Assembly: GCA_024803745.1 (NCBI GenBank)
Contig: JANJXV010000013.1
Coordinates: 33,212,001-33,276,000 of the forward strand
Length of the DNA stretch: 64,000 nt
Reading direction: 5' to 3'
Source of the DNA: Megascapheus bottae
Taxonomy: Eukaryota > Chordata > Mammalia > Rodentia > Geomyidae
The notes below the pieces were generated by a model. It worked only from the letters and a program-made list of their open reading frames with translations, did no database searches and was not told where the DNA came from. Of this stretch, positions 45,240 through 56,550 are shown in pieces. Made by a program: the position numbers and the translations under genes. Numbering within the stretch: the stretch's first letter is position 1; each line of letters starts with the position of its first letter.

Positions 45240-45385
45240 TTGATGGAGCCTGGCAATTTAATGAGCATCATAAAAAAATCATTTAATATCTGGTTGGGAA
45301 GGAATCTAAAGATCATTTAATCCAATCTCTTTATTTGATATCTGAGAAAATGGAGATAAAGATTGACAAGGTCACAAGGCATACT
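45240..45385 (+). mobile_element. Probable MIR/CORE-SINE-type relic
   Basis: ggaatctaaagatcatttaa, tccaatctctttatttgata, tctgagaaaatggagataaa and gacaaggtcacaaggcat follow the pattern of an ancient core-containing SINE. Confidence 0.5.
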
Positions 45386-45599
45386 ATACCCTAGATTCTT
45401 CCATAGCTCTCTCCCACCTATGACTTTTTTGTATATATAAAACTTGTTCAAAAACTTCTCCTTCTTTTGTTAATACATGAATGAAAGGTCACTTTTTACC
45501 AATCTACTGAAGCAGGATCTGATTCTTTTACATCCCTTCCTACCTTACACATCAAGTCCTTATTTGAAGACTTCACAGGTAGTAACAGCCTAGACTCAA

Positions 45600-45790
45600 A
45601 TAGTTATTAACCTATGTTCAATGCTTTCCACTCACTGAACACCAGGCAAAAGACTTTATAGTCATTTTTTCCTCTCCCATCAATCCTCATTGTATAGGCA
45701 TTTAGAAATAAGGCCTTGTCCTTTAAAATGAAGGTAATTTATCCAAAAGGATTTGATTATTAAGTAACAGACTAGAATTCAAGCCTAAGA
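45600..45790 (+). mobile_element. MIR-type relic
   Basis: gaacaccaggcaaaagactt, cccatcaatcctcattgtat, ttaaaatgaaggtaatttat and aagtaacagactagaattca keep MIR order. Confidence 0.5.
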
Positions 45791-46149
45791 ATAGCGACAG
45801 TACAGATAAAAAGACAGTTGTTTAGGGTATTTTCCTGTTAAATCACATTTTTCTACCCATGGATTTAAGACCACTCTGATATATATATATATAAAATTAT
45901 ACTTTATGACTCTACTACTGGTCTCCACTATTCTATCTACTCTTTTTTCCAGCCAATCTTTACCACACACTGGCATCACATTTACCAACATGCAGATACT
46001 TCAAAACTTTCAGTAAGTCCACATGGTTTATTGAATGCCTAGGCATATAAGATCTCCATGGTCTGTTCTAATTTCTCTAATATTATATCTCATTCATTCT
46101 TTATTAACTATTTCTTTTGGGTAAGTTAGTACATATCCAATTCTCAGTA

Positions 46150-46450
46150 CACATTTTGCATCTTACAGTTCATTCATCAATATTTACGGAGTACTCACAA
46201 TATGCTAAGCATGGTGTTAAATAGTGAAATCAAGAAAGAAGAAACTACACTTAAAGAACAGTTTACCATAATTGAAGCAAGAACAAAAAGTAGGGGTACC
46301 AAAAGAACACTGAGTCCTTAGTTTATGTAGTTAATATCTGACCTGTCTTCCATAACCCTCAATTTCTGTCCATGTACATACTTTTAAAAAAAAGGTTCAA
46401 ATCTACTCCCTTCTTGAAGTCTCCCCTGATAACCACACCCACAAAAATGT
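46150..46450 (+). mobile_element. Possible L2-type relic
   Basis: ttcattcatcaatatttacg, gagtactcacaatatgctaa and gcatggtgttaaatagtgaa match the usual L2 'growing-list' phrase. Later cttcttgaagtctcccctga (46412-46431) is also L2-like. Confidence 0.45.
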
Positions 46451-47100
46451 GGAGAAAGATCCATTAACTCAAAAACAAGAAAACAAATATACTTTACCTT
46501 TACTTTTAAAAATCCTAAAAGTTCATGCTTAGAAGCTGGAAATAAATTGCTGAAATTGTAAGACTAATTTCCATAGCCTCTGTGGTGGAAGCCAATATTC
46601 TATTTTTCTATTTAATTTTACCTCAGAGTTTCTGATGTTTGCTCTTCCCTTAGAGAATGTTATAGTTTTTAATTGACACACAACAACTGGAATGAGAAAG
46701 GGAAATGATAGCAGAAGTTTCCTGATATGAATAGTGAACAGAGAAAAGGATATTATGTATAAAAGACAGCAAAATTGCTTAAAGTGAAACAAACTGAATT
46801 GTAGCAATGAAAGTTAGAGGAAAATGGAGGTACTCAAGGATAGGTGGGAAAATGCAAAACCAAGTAGGTTCTCAAAACCAGCCATCAAGCATCCCAGCTT
46901 ACTCACACAGATGCTCAGGACTGCATCTAGGAAGGCAGGAGATTGGGCTGTTGTCTTTTACCAGTCATATTTCAATTATTGGAATACATTCCAGACAGGA
47001 TTCTTGTGTGTAAGAACTTATCAAAGCCACTGTCAAGCTCCATAATAACATACTTGTAAGTATAGATCTAGTAGGTACTTAAGAATATTTGCTGTGTATC
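46451..47100. other. Anonymous DNA
   Basis: No feature recognised; overlapping short frames without motifs. Confidence 0.5.
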
Positions 47101-47180
47101 AAAGAGAGAGAGGGAGAGGGAGAGAGAGAGGGAGAGGGAGAGGGAGAGAGAGAGGGAGAGGGAGAGAGAGAGGGAGAGGG
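47101..47180. repeat. (GGGAGA)n/(GA)n purine tract
   Basis: About 80 bp of purine-only sequence with a loosely repeated gagagagggagaggga unit. Confidence 0.95.
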
Positions 47181-48399
47181 ACCCTGCTCTTACCTGATTT
47201 TTTAAAAATCTAAACCTCAGTAATGGGTTATATTTCTAGCTTTCTCTTAGATTAATGCTTCTGAGTGTATGCCCTTCCTAGTTAATTCCATAATAAATCT
47301 CTAGTAGTTCTAATGTATAACAGAATGTAGATTCAAAGAGTTGACTTATATCATTCCCATTTTCTATAGAGAAAAGGAAGTAAAAGACGTTGAATACGAG
47401 AGTTGAAACAACAAGCCACGAAGTTGAAGATTCCAGATGTGTTGCTGGACTTGAAAACAAATTATGAAATTTAACAGTCCTTTGGCAGGGATTTTGTGTT
47501 CAACATACTGAAAAGTGATTACTGTACAAGTGTCCTCGGAACTGAAAAGGCATGTTAATACCAACTGCAGGCAGCTTTTTTATCTTCTCACAATGTTTAT
47601 TTGCCTTCAGAGCCTTCTGTCATAGACTATCATATATTATATAAAAGAGAATATGATCCAGGAAACTTTACTGGACCCTTTCCCAAACCTAGATAGTAAA
47701 TCTTGGGACTGAATAACACAGCTAACTAAGTTGACAAATTTCCAGCCTTGACCAGAAGCTGTGAAGTAAACACTACTTTCTTTATATAAAATAATAGATA
47801 AGATGACAGAGATTTAGGACTAGAAGGAGACCTGGAATTATCTTAGGCTACTGGTTTTCAAGTCATGGAATCATGGAGTCCTTACCTCAAATGAAAGTCC
47901 CTTAGAACTTTAGTGTAACTAAGGAAAAATTGCCCCTAGAGAAAGAACAAAGAAGATAGTGGAGGTGGAATCTCTAAACCTTCAGAACACAATCACTGTA
48001 ATTTACTGATTTTAACCATGCAGAATGTCTTTGAGAATAAATAACTCGCCCTCTGCTTTATAGATAATCATATGAATGCACAAGTTTTCTTTCTTGCCAA
48101 GATAACACATCAGAGTCCATTTATAAAACCAATGGCACATACAAATTTGAATACGTTAAAGAGTAGTTAATAAAGAGCCTATCTATTTCCAAAAGTATTG
48201 GCAGGATTTCCAAAACCATTTAGTGATACTACAGTACCTTGGCATTGTTTCTTCAGCGTAAAGTGAAGATGTGAAAGAAGTGTTACATGGAGTTCTGAGA
48301 ACAGAAAGAGCTTCTGTAAGAGGAGCTCCCTTTATTAGATACTGCTCCTTGTATAAAGGGATTTCTATGAATTTGCGGAATAAAGAACATACTCTTACA
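47181..48399. other. Anonymous DNA, weak ancient-repeat hints
   Basis: tagatgacagagatttagga-type wording near 47800-47850 recalls an ancient core-SINE, too diverged to call. Otherwise nothing recognised. Confidence 0.4.
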
Positions 48400-48885
48400 T
48401 GATCTTCAGCATTCCACCTGATCCACCCGCTTAATGCCCTGGACCTCTCCCTTTTACTAAGCCCACTCTAACCCTACTGTTCTGTAACAAATCCCCTCAA
48501 ATATCCAGAATTTTGGTTTTCCCTGAGGACTGCTCACTCTACCTGCCACCTATAATGCTCCTATCCCAGAACTTCTTCATTACTGACATCTACCCACTCT
48601 TTATAAATTAGCTTAAAGAAACATCTTTTCTGAAACCCATAAATTTGGTTCCCCTGTTGTGCTCTAGTTATAATCCTGTCTTCTTTTCTCATCAGATTTT
48701 AAAGGTGCAGCTCTTTGTTTTCCATTCTGATTTACCTGTTCTTACTGCATTTTTACATGGGGAAAAGAAATCTGTGAGAACAAAACCTACCTATCTTGCT
48801 CATTGCTAGATCCTATGGCAGTGGAAATTATACAAGGAATATCTTATGAATTTTTGTGAAGCAAATACATGAACCCTTGAAAATT
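48400..48885 (+). mobile_element. Probable L2 LINE 3' relic
   Basis: A C/T-rich segment (gccctggacctctccctttt, cccactctaaccctactgtt) followed by ttagcttaaagaaacatctt, ctcattgctagatcctatgg and gtgaagcaaatacatgaa resembles the L2 3' end. Very old and assigned by eye. Confidence 0.45.
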
Positions 48886-49650
48886 TTAGTATTGTTTCTC
48901 ATCTACAGATCTTTCTCACTCCACCTCCAGGATATGTAAGTCTTGAAACTGTATGGGTATCAAGTTTCTAATCATACATCATTAAAATTTACTGAGTATT
49001 CAGTAAATTCAGTATTCAGGAAAATTGACAGGATAGTTAGGGTTGAGAGAAATAGACGATAGAAAATGGAGTGATACTAAGGTGTACTGTACCCATAAAC
49101 TAACATGTAGAGAGGTGACATTACAAGAGGGTTTAGCATTTTACCTATTGGTCAAATGAGAAACTTGATATTCATTGTGTCAAGGGTTTCAGTAAGGAAA
49201 TGACTAAGCACAGATTTGAATCCAGTATCATAAGATACCAGCAGGAAAAGATCATTATATTGCTTATATTGCTTATATTACCATACAGTTTTAAGGCTCC
49301 AATCAAAAAAAATAAACTCAAGGAAAACAAAGGTAAAACTCCTTTCCTAATTCTCAACAGGTAATATAAAATACAAGTAATGTGCGAAATAACTCAGGTA
49401 ACTTAAATAGCATGCAAAATAATATTTTTAGTTTCCACATAGGCTGTTTTAAATGATTGATAGCTAAGGCTAATGAAGTTATAAAGCAAAATATACAATT
49501 TTCAATGTGGATAAAATTTTGATGCAATGTTTTAGAACAAGTTAGTACTACTCGTCAAACTTTAACTGAGTATACTTCATGAATAATCCATTCTGTTTTT
49601 CATCATCTTCCTTTAGAAATACTTTCACACATACCCTGGAGTTTCCTTCT
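48886..49650. other. Anonymous AT-rich DNA
   Basis: Nothing recognised apart from a 9-bp tandem (ttgcttata) at 49258-49280. Confidence 0.5.
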
Positions 49651-49875
49651 GTTTGCTGGTACATAGGCTTAACCTCAAGGCATGTTTGCTGTCTCCTGGC
49701 TTTTTTTGCTCAAATATGGAGCTCTAAACCTTGAGCCAAAGACACAATCGTTTTGTGGCAAAAAGAGCCTCATACGCTTTGCTCCAGGCTGGCTTTGAAC
49801 CATAATCCTCAGATCTCAAAATCTCAGCCTCCTGAATAGCTAGGGTTGCATGTGTGAGACACCAGGACTTGAATA
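49651..49875 (-). mobile_element. B1-type/Geo dimeric SINE, reverse
   Basis: gctggtacataggcttaacc, gctctaaaccttgagccaaa, tccaggctggctttgaacca and tctcagcctcctgaatagct follow the reverse dimer order. Confidence 0.75.
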
Positions 49876-50040
49876 AGAATACATATACAAAATAATGTTC
49901 ACACATATAGACACATACAAAACTTCAGGAAAAAGTTGTTAAAAATAGATATTAGAGTTTGGAGACAAAGGCAGAAAGGTAACAGCTAACAAACTAAGCT
50001 CCCTACAAAGAAGCAGAGTCTTAGGTACCCTCAAGTGTGC

Positions 50041-51200
50041 TAAAGACTTAAAGAGAAGAAAAAAAAGGACTTAAAGAGAGACTTCTCTGAAGAGGAAATG
50101 CAAATAGCCAAGAGATACATGAAGAAACAGTCAATGTCTCTGGCCATAAAAGAAACGCAACTCAAAGCAACATTGAGATTATACCTCACCCCAGTTAGAA
50201 TGGCCATTATCAAGAAAACTAACAATAACAGATGCTGGTGGGGATGTGGCCAAAAGAAAAAGGTACTACACTGTTGGTGGGAATGTAAATTTAGTCAGCC
50301 ACTCTAGAAAGTAATATAGGTTCCTCAAAAGACTGAACATAGAGCTTTCCTGTGACCCAGCAATCCCACTTCTGGGCATCTATCCAATTGACCAAAAACT
50401 AGACCATACTAAAGCTACCAGCATGACCATGTTCATTGCATACATTGCAGTGCTGTTCACCATAGCTGAGATATGGAATCAACCCACATGCACCTCAGTA
50501 AACCAAGAAAATGTGGCACGTATACACAGTGGAATTCTATGCTTCCCTCAGAAAGAATGACATTGCCCTAATGGAAAAAAATTATACTAAGCAAAGTAAG
50601 TTAGTCTCAAAGAAAGAGAGGTTGCATGGTTTCTCTCACTTATGATAATATGAATGCACCTATAAATCTACAATAACTCCAATGGATAGTAAAGGAAACA
50701 ATTATGGCTTTGACATGATTAATTAGACAGAAATTTAAACATTCAAACTGTGATAACAGAGGAGTATATTCTTAGGACAAGCTCAGTAGCTATGTGCATA
50801 TGATCATATAAAATTATGTTTATCAAAATGAACTCCAAGAAATGGAAGGAAGAGCTTTTTTTGTAAATTGTAGCTTCCAGTACTTTTTTTTTTACTTTTG
50901 TTTTCTTTTTTCCCCTTTTTTCTTTGATTTACTACCTTCTGCCACTGATTTTTTTTTTATTTCTGTACCCTGTGTCTTTATGGAGGGAAAGGGCAAGTAC
51001 AGAAATGGTGGGATAAAGGGTGAATCCTTCAGCAGTGAAACCCCCTAGACACTATGTTGGAAATGATCTATACAACTTTGGGGGGAGGGGAAAATCTGGG
51101 AGAGAATGAGGGAGGGGTAATACTGTTCAAAAGAAATGTGCTCATTACATCACTTATGTACCTCTAACCCCTCGATTCATCACCATTACAATAATTTTTT
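50041..51200 (+). mobile_element. Older L1: ORF2 C-terminus and full 3' UTR
   Basis: It begins at about 50041 (aaagacttaaagagaagaaa, partly duplicated at 50069) and includes a frame (50098-50307) with the cysteine motif CWWGC...HCWWEC. Stops and a gap follow before catctatccaattgacca. The 3' UTR is of an older type: gggaaaatctgggagagaatg, cacttatgtacctctaaccc, tcattacaataa. Its A/T tail was the landing site of the C4orf33 retrocopy. Confidence 0.88.
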
Positions 51201-51403
51201 TTGAATTCAAGACTACTTTATTTATAAACAGTAAAAATCCATTTCATGACAGGAAAAGTAGCTGGTTTAATAACTGTGTATCTTCAGAACATCTTACCAG
51301 ATACATATCCATTCAACTAAAATAATAGTTACTGTATTCTAATATCAAGATTTGGGGTAGAAGAATTAATATATATTACATAGCTTTAAAATGTTTAGAT
51401 AAG

Positions 51404-51603
51404 ATCTTCTCTTTGGTCTAGTGGTAGAGTGCTTGCCCAGCATGCACGATGACCCAGATTCGATTCCTCAGTACCAAATATATAGAAAAGCCAGAAGGGG
51501 TGCTGTGACTCAAGTGGTTGAGCAATAGCCTTGAGGAAAGTACAAAGACAATACTCAGGCCCTGAATTCAAGGCCCAGGACTGGGAAAAAAAAATCTTCT
51601 CTT
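51404..51603 (+). mobile_element. IDL-Geo SINE inserted in the C4orf33 pseudogene 3' UTR
   Basis: Element 51414-51593, lacking the first 10 or so bases (it starts tggtctagtggtagagtgc). B-box region agattcgattcc, right monomer with ggggtgctgtgactcaagtg, A tail. Flanks atcttctctt at 51404-51413 and 51594-51603. It lies antisense to the pseudogene and postdates it. Confidence 0.92.
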
Positions 51604-52440
51604 AGTAAGTTGGGTGAAAGACCTTTGGCACAATGGTCACAAAAGGCTGTCAATAGATACTGGATTAGGTAATCATGAGAACCATCTCAACTTTATAGAT
51701 GAAATAATCTAGAATAGTTCCAATTTGTTAGTCATGTATAGTTTACCAGATAGTATATCTTCCTTGACTTGTATGAAAATATTTGTTGCTGAAATATATT
51801 CATGTTGCCAAAAGAGCTATTAGACTTGTTTGTCTTAAAAGGTACAGAGAAATTTATACCATTTATATGATTTGTACACTCATGTATTACTTTCCAGCAC
51901 ATCAGGTTTCTCTAGTAGCCATAGGTCTGATTTTGGTTGCTTCCATTCATCTCCAAGCAGTGTGTTAAAACGTATAGGCTTGAAATATTCTAGACGATGG
52001 AAGTCAGGTTCTTGTCCTTCTTGCAGCTCATGCCGAGGCACAGGGTAAAGGGCTTCATAGCATCTTTTACCTTTTGATCCATGAATTGCAAATGAGTTGA
52101 ATTTTGTCACATTTGGTGGAAAATAAGCCCAAGGTAGATAAGCTTTGCCTTTCCATTTCGTCTCTTCTCTGGACACTTCGAATGATAAAGCCAGTTCTTG
52201 GGACAAAGTTCAACTTCTAAATACTGCTCAGTTACATTATTTAAGAAAAAAGCTTCCACAACTTCATAGTTCCAGAGCTCATTGAAAGGTATTCCTGGCT
52301 TTCCAAGTGGGGCAGGAGGGTCAGTGAAAAGTGGAGCACTGATTTCCGTCTCACACCTCCCTCATCTGGACGCAGCCAACAGACACTGGCTCATGCTGCA
52401 CGGGAAAACTGTCCCAAGTGGGTTCAGTTTCAAAATCCAT

Positions 52441-52661
52441 GATGACTTTCTGCTATACGCTTTTCCTTTCTTTGTTTTTGTCAAAGTTGCAAGAGCACAT
52501 CCAAAATTCTTCCGCAGACGGAAAATTAGTTTTCCTCCAACCTTTCTTTTCAGGGTGGCGGCCGCCCCTCCGGGGAGACCCCGGGCTCGTCCCCTGCGGA
52601 GACCTCCCCAGACCAGGCCAGGCGGGGCGCGCCCACCCCCCTACCCAGACTCGCCGCGCCC
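52441..52661 (-). other. CpG-rich 5' leader carried in by the C4orf33 retrocopy
   Basis: This holds the only dense CpG patch in the window (52556-52661; includes gcggccgc, cccgggctcg, ggcggggcgcgcc). It lies between the pseudogene start codon and the distal target-site duplication, so it is the copied 5' UTR. It may recall the parent gene's CpG-island exon but was brought here as RNA copy; no local promoter is implied. Confidence 0.85.
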
Positions 52662-52675
52662 TACAATAATTTTTT

Positions 52676-53500
52676 AAAGCAGATGTTGCTGGGAAGCTGA
52701 ATTGGAATTAAAATGAAAAAGATGATGGAAAGATACTTTTGGGTCATGTTACTATTTTCTTTGAATTTTTACCTCATCATATATTCCTTGGACAAAAGGC
52801 ACATTTGTAATTAAAAGGCTTTGCTTTCACAAAGCATCTAGTAATTCCTCCTCTTTTTGATTACAGTTTCTGCAGTCCATTACCATCTATCATCTGATGC
52901 CAACCTCCAACCACTGTGTTCTGTAAGTAGAACAGTTGTTCCAATCCCTCTGTTATGGGTGATTATACATCCAGAGAGAATGGTGATTTGCCAAGGTCAA
53001 ACAGGTCTGGAAGAAATTTTAGTCTGTGATACTCATCTTAATTTAATAAACCTGCAAGAAAAGATAGCACTGTGGTAGGGGAACTAAATTAGCAATGGTT
53101 CCTTCAGATACACAACTAACAAAAGATCCTATAAATCCTGTTCACCAAGACCAACTAAATGAAAAATATGTACCCCAACCTATTGCTAAATCATTTACCC
53201 ACTCTCATTTACAAGGCTAAGGATACTCTTTAAGAAGCAAACTCGTAAACCTGAACAAACCAGATGATGATTTGTTTCAAATAAGTGTCTTCAGCTTTCA
53301 TGTTCATTTAACCCAGTTTCCATGACTCTTATTTTTTTTTCATCACACCTCTGAACTACCAAGTTCAGAAGTGCAGATAGCTAGTACATCTTTAAAATGT
53401 AGGAAAAATTTAATGAAATAATCCAACTGAATTGATTCCAAGGTCCCCTAAAAGATTTTTTAAACAAATAACAAACAAAAATGGCTGCCTCAGATGGCAT
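52676..53500. other. Anonymous AT-rich DNA
   Basis: No repeat or gene recognised. Confidence 0.5.
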
Positions 53501-53740
53501 GATTGGCCAGGCATTGGTTGTATATATTTAGAGATTAATTAAGATCAGTAGATTAAACTCTGAGGATATCAGTTTGAAGCCAATCCAGGCAAGAAAGTCC
53601 ATAAGATTCTCATCTCCAATTAGCTATCAGAAAGCCAGAAGCAGAGGTATGGTTCAAGCTGTAGAGCAACAGCCTTTAATGAAGGATCATACCCTGCCCG
53701 TGAATTCAAGTCCCTGTACTGGCATAAAATTAAACAAACA
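53501..53740 (+). mobile_element. B1-type/Geo dimeric SINE
   Basis: ggccaggcattggttgtata start, agtttgaagccaatccaggc, ataagattctcatctccaat joint, agcagaggtatggttcaagc, gaattcaagtccctgtactg and an AAAC tail. An old full-length dimer. Confidence 0.8.
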
Positions 53741-54094
53741 AACAAATATGCATGGTTTTCTATTTAAGAATTATATTTATTCAGAGGATAAAGACTCACA
53801 ACTTTAGACTCTTGATAGTGCAAGCTATGTGAACAATTCTATGAATGTTTGAAAATACCAAATTCCAGCCCCAACTAGCACACTAGCTATGTGGAATGGT
53901 GAAGGAGTTTTCCTTTGTTCTATGATTTCTTTACCTGTTAAGTGAGGATAGTTATATTGTCCTTCCTGACCTATTATCTGGAGAAGAGCTAGATTGTGAC
54001 ACAGATAGCAGCACAGTGTCATGTCACAGAACTCAGTATTGATAGTATGAGAAATACTGAATATTTTTATTGTCACCATTGTCTATTAATGGGC
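53741..54094. other. Anonymous DNA
   Basis: No feature recognised. Confidence 0.5.
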
Positions 54095-55090
54095 TCCAAG
54101 TGCATTAAAATGAGATACTCAACATTTCTGGCCATAAAAGAAATACAAATCAAAACAAATTTGAGACTCTACCACACTCCATTTAGAAAGAAAAAAGAAA
54201 TCTAATAACAACAGATGCTGGCAGGATGTGGCCAGGAGGGATCACTACTACACTGTTGGTGGGAGTGTAAACTCATTCAACCACTATGGAAAGATGTATG
54301 TCGATTCCTCAAAGACTAAACATAGACCTCCCCTATGACCCAGCAATTACACTCCTTGGCATTTACCCAAACGTCCAGAAACAAAGACATACTAAATCCA
54401 TTAGCACAATGATGTTCATTGTAGCACTATTTACCATAGCAAAGATATGGAACCAACCCAGATGCCCTTCAATAGGTGAATGGATCAAGAAGATGTGGTA
54501 TTTATACACAATGGAATTCTATGCGGCCATTGGAAAGAATGACATCATTCCATTTGTAACAAAATGGAAAAACTTAGAAAAAATCATATTAAATGAAGTA
54601 AGCCAGACCCAAAGAAATGGTTTACCTCAATGGTTTACCTCATTTGGAATAATTAGTACACATCTAGAATGCTCCTAACAGAGGATTACAATAGCTCAAA
54701 ACCTAGGTACATAAGGTCATAAAGGATGAGATTAAATGAAAGGATCTCTAGGATATGGAAACAAGAGCTTTATCTTGTGTGTTTGTTGTTCTTAAAGTAC
54801 TAGGCTATTTCTCTTCTCTGTTTTTGCCCTTTGGTTAATCTCATATTGTTATTATATCTGACTTTGTTACCTGGTATATTATATATATGTTTATTTGAAA
54901 TAGGAAAGGGAAGGGGGGGGAAACAAGATGATTTGGAGGCGGTGGGAGGAGGAAAATAGGGACAAAAACATGAGGAGGGGTATCAATGTGTGAGAAGTAA
55001 TGCACCTACTACCTGGTGAATTTAACTGTAAGCCCTCTCTATACATTATCCTATCTCTATACATATCACTATACAATAAAAAAATAAAAT
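54095..55090 (+). mobile_element. 5'-truncated L1: ORF2 C-terminus and 3' UTR
   Basis: Starts about 54095, with the frame 54286-54678 encoding YDPAITLLGIYP, then WYLYTMEFYAAIGKNDIIPF. The cysteine segment is damaged (agatgctggcaggatgtggc). A 13-bp duplication (aatggtttacctc, 54617-54642) interrupts the end. The 3' UTR has a G run (54914-54955) and ends with an AT-rich segment and caataaaaaaataaaa. Slightly different subfamily from the 40 and 58 kb copies. Confidence 0.92.
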
Positions 55091-55240
55091 GAAAACAAAT
55101 GTGAAGATACTAAGATACCTTTACCAGTTTATTCAAACCTTTCTGATTTCATTGTAACATGAAACTCCTTAATTCAACAGATATTGTCTCTATGTTTAAA
55201 AATAAAGTTCTGGCTCTTAGCAAATTAAAAAAGATTATAT

Positions 55241-55242
55241 AT

Positions 55243-55290
<48 letters not shown>

Positions 55291-55332
55291 CAGAGAGACA
55301 GACAGAGAGACAGAGAGACAGAGGGACAGCGA
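55241..55332. repeat. (TAGA)n grading into (GACAGAGA)n
   Basis: About 11 tetranucleotide TAGA units, then gacagagagacagacagag-type purine-rich repeats. Confidence 0.97.
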
Positions 55333-56345
55333 GAGTGTTCCTGTGTGATTCCAAACTCCACCTGTGGAACTGTTAACTGAAAATCCTCAACTTCATATTC
55401 CTTGGTACTTTAGATTATCTTCTTTCTCAAATAATATTTTTCTCCCTTTTTTCTTCAAGACGATACCATATAGATGTCAGATCTGTCTCACTAAAGTACA
55501 TGTAAAATCTCATCATTTCTGGCACTTATTATCCCTCTTCTTTACCTACCATCTCTCCTTTCCTATATTAGAAATTAATTTCATAATTTCAAATATTTTT
55601 CTAAGTTATTACAACAATTTTTCTCAGCTTTTGAAATATTAAATTTGTTCTCCATTATTTTAATTTTGCTAACTGATTTCTCTTTATGATGCTCAAAAGT
55701 TATAATATGCCCCTACTGCTTATGACACTACTGTCTTTCCCAAAAAGCTAAACTTCTTAATGGATATAGACCCATCAACTTCAGGATATAAATAAACACT
55801 CCAATAACACTCATAACTATTTTACAAATAAAAGAATATGATGTACCCAAATTCATGTGTGCTTTGAGATCTCTGTGCTTTTCTTATCATCTCATAATCT
55901 GAAATTGCAATTATTCTCTCTATCCATATGTTCAGAGCATGTCTATCCTACTCTGGTTTACATGCAACAATAATCTCTATGAGCAAAGTAAACTTTTTTG
56001 CCCCAACCTCTCAGAAGATATCTCTGAACTTCTTTCAACAAATACTGTTTTACATCTCATTGTAATTATTTAATAAAATAAAATAGTTGAAAATCAATAA
56101 ATATTTTGCATCTCATATACTATCTATAGCAATGTTTTAAATATAGTAAGTACAGAAAAAATGGTAAACTTCTACTTTTGAATGATTTCCATCAGTAATG
56201 TCATAGTATGACCTGCCTTACATTAATTCTTTTTCTTTAGAGATTCAGGGACATTAACATCTTTTCAGATGAATCTTTTAAACCAGATTCCTCCTTTTTT
56301 ACCCTAATCCTGCATCACTATCCCTAATTTCTTTTACTTAAGTCT
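55333..56345. other. Anonymous AT-rich DNA
   Basis: No repeat or gene recognised. A 92-codon forward frame (55364-55642) is AT-rich and motif-free. Confidence 0.5.
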
Positions 56346-56383
56346 CTCATTTTACCACTCGTACCACAGCTTCACTTCTGTGT

Positions 56384-56432
<49 letters not shown>

Positions 56433-56550
56433 TAATTGAAGATAAACATCTTACAAACCTCTCTGCCCTGCTGGTTTTGAACCATGATCCTCATATCTCA
56501 GCTTCCTAAGTAGCTAGGATTAAAAGCATGAGCCAATGGTACTTAGTATT
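56346..56550 (-). mobile_element. B1-type SINE, reverse, with (TG)n
   Basis: Right-monomer complement trace (ctcgtaccacagcttcactt), a (TG)23 run (56381-56428), then joint gttaattgaagataaacatc and reversed B1-like half (ctctgccctgctggttttga, tctcagcttcctaagtagct, aaaagcatgagccaatggt). Confidence 0.78.

Larger units (their letters stand above)
51187..52675 (-). pseudogene. C4orf33: Processed pseudogene of C4orf33 (UPF0462 family)
   Basis: Intronless reverse-transcribed copy on the minus strand. The target-site duplication tacaataatttttt lies at 51187-51200 and 52662-52675. The poly-A appears as T at 51195-51202, and an AATAAA signal lies 14 bases before it (complement at 51217-51222). The reading starts at 52440 with MDFETEPTWDSFPVQHEPV. 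There is a stop in that frame at 52353-52351, at least two frame changes in codons 20-35, and then [18 protein letters not shown] loss of about 50 nt after YLEVELCP changes frame again. The last frame (52206-51880) holds [36 protein letters not shown] and [13 protein letters not shown]4orf33 is a roughly 200-residue protein of unknown role; identification is from memory of that family. Not functional as protein. Confidence 0.9.

Noticed and set aside
51880..52440. Functional C4orf33 gene
   Set aside because: A stop in the starting frame, several frame changes, a loss of about 50 nt, no introns, and poly-A plus target-site duplication mark a dead retrocopy.
52555..52661. CpG-island promoter
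   Set aside because: It lies within the duplicated borders of a processed pseudogene and is explained as its copied 5' leader.
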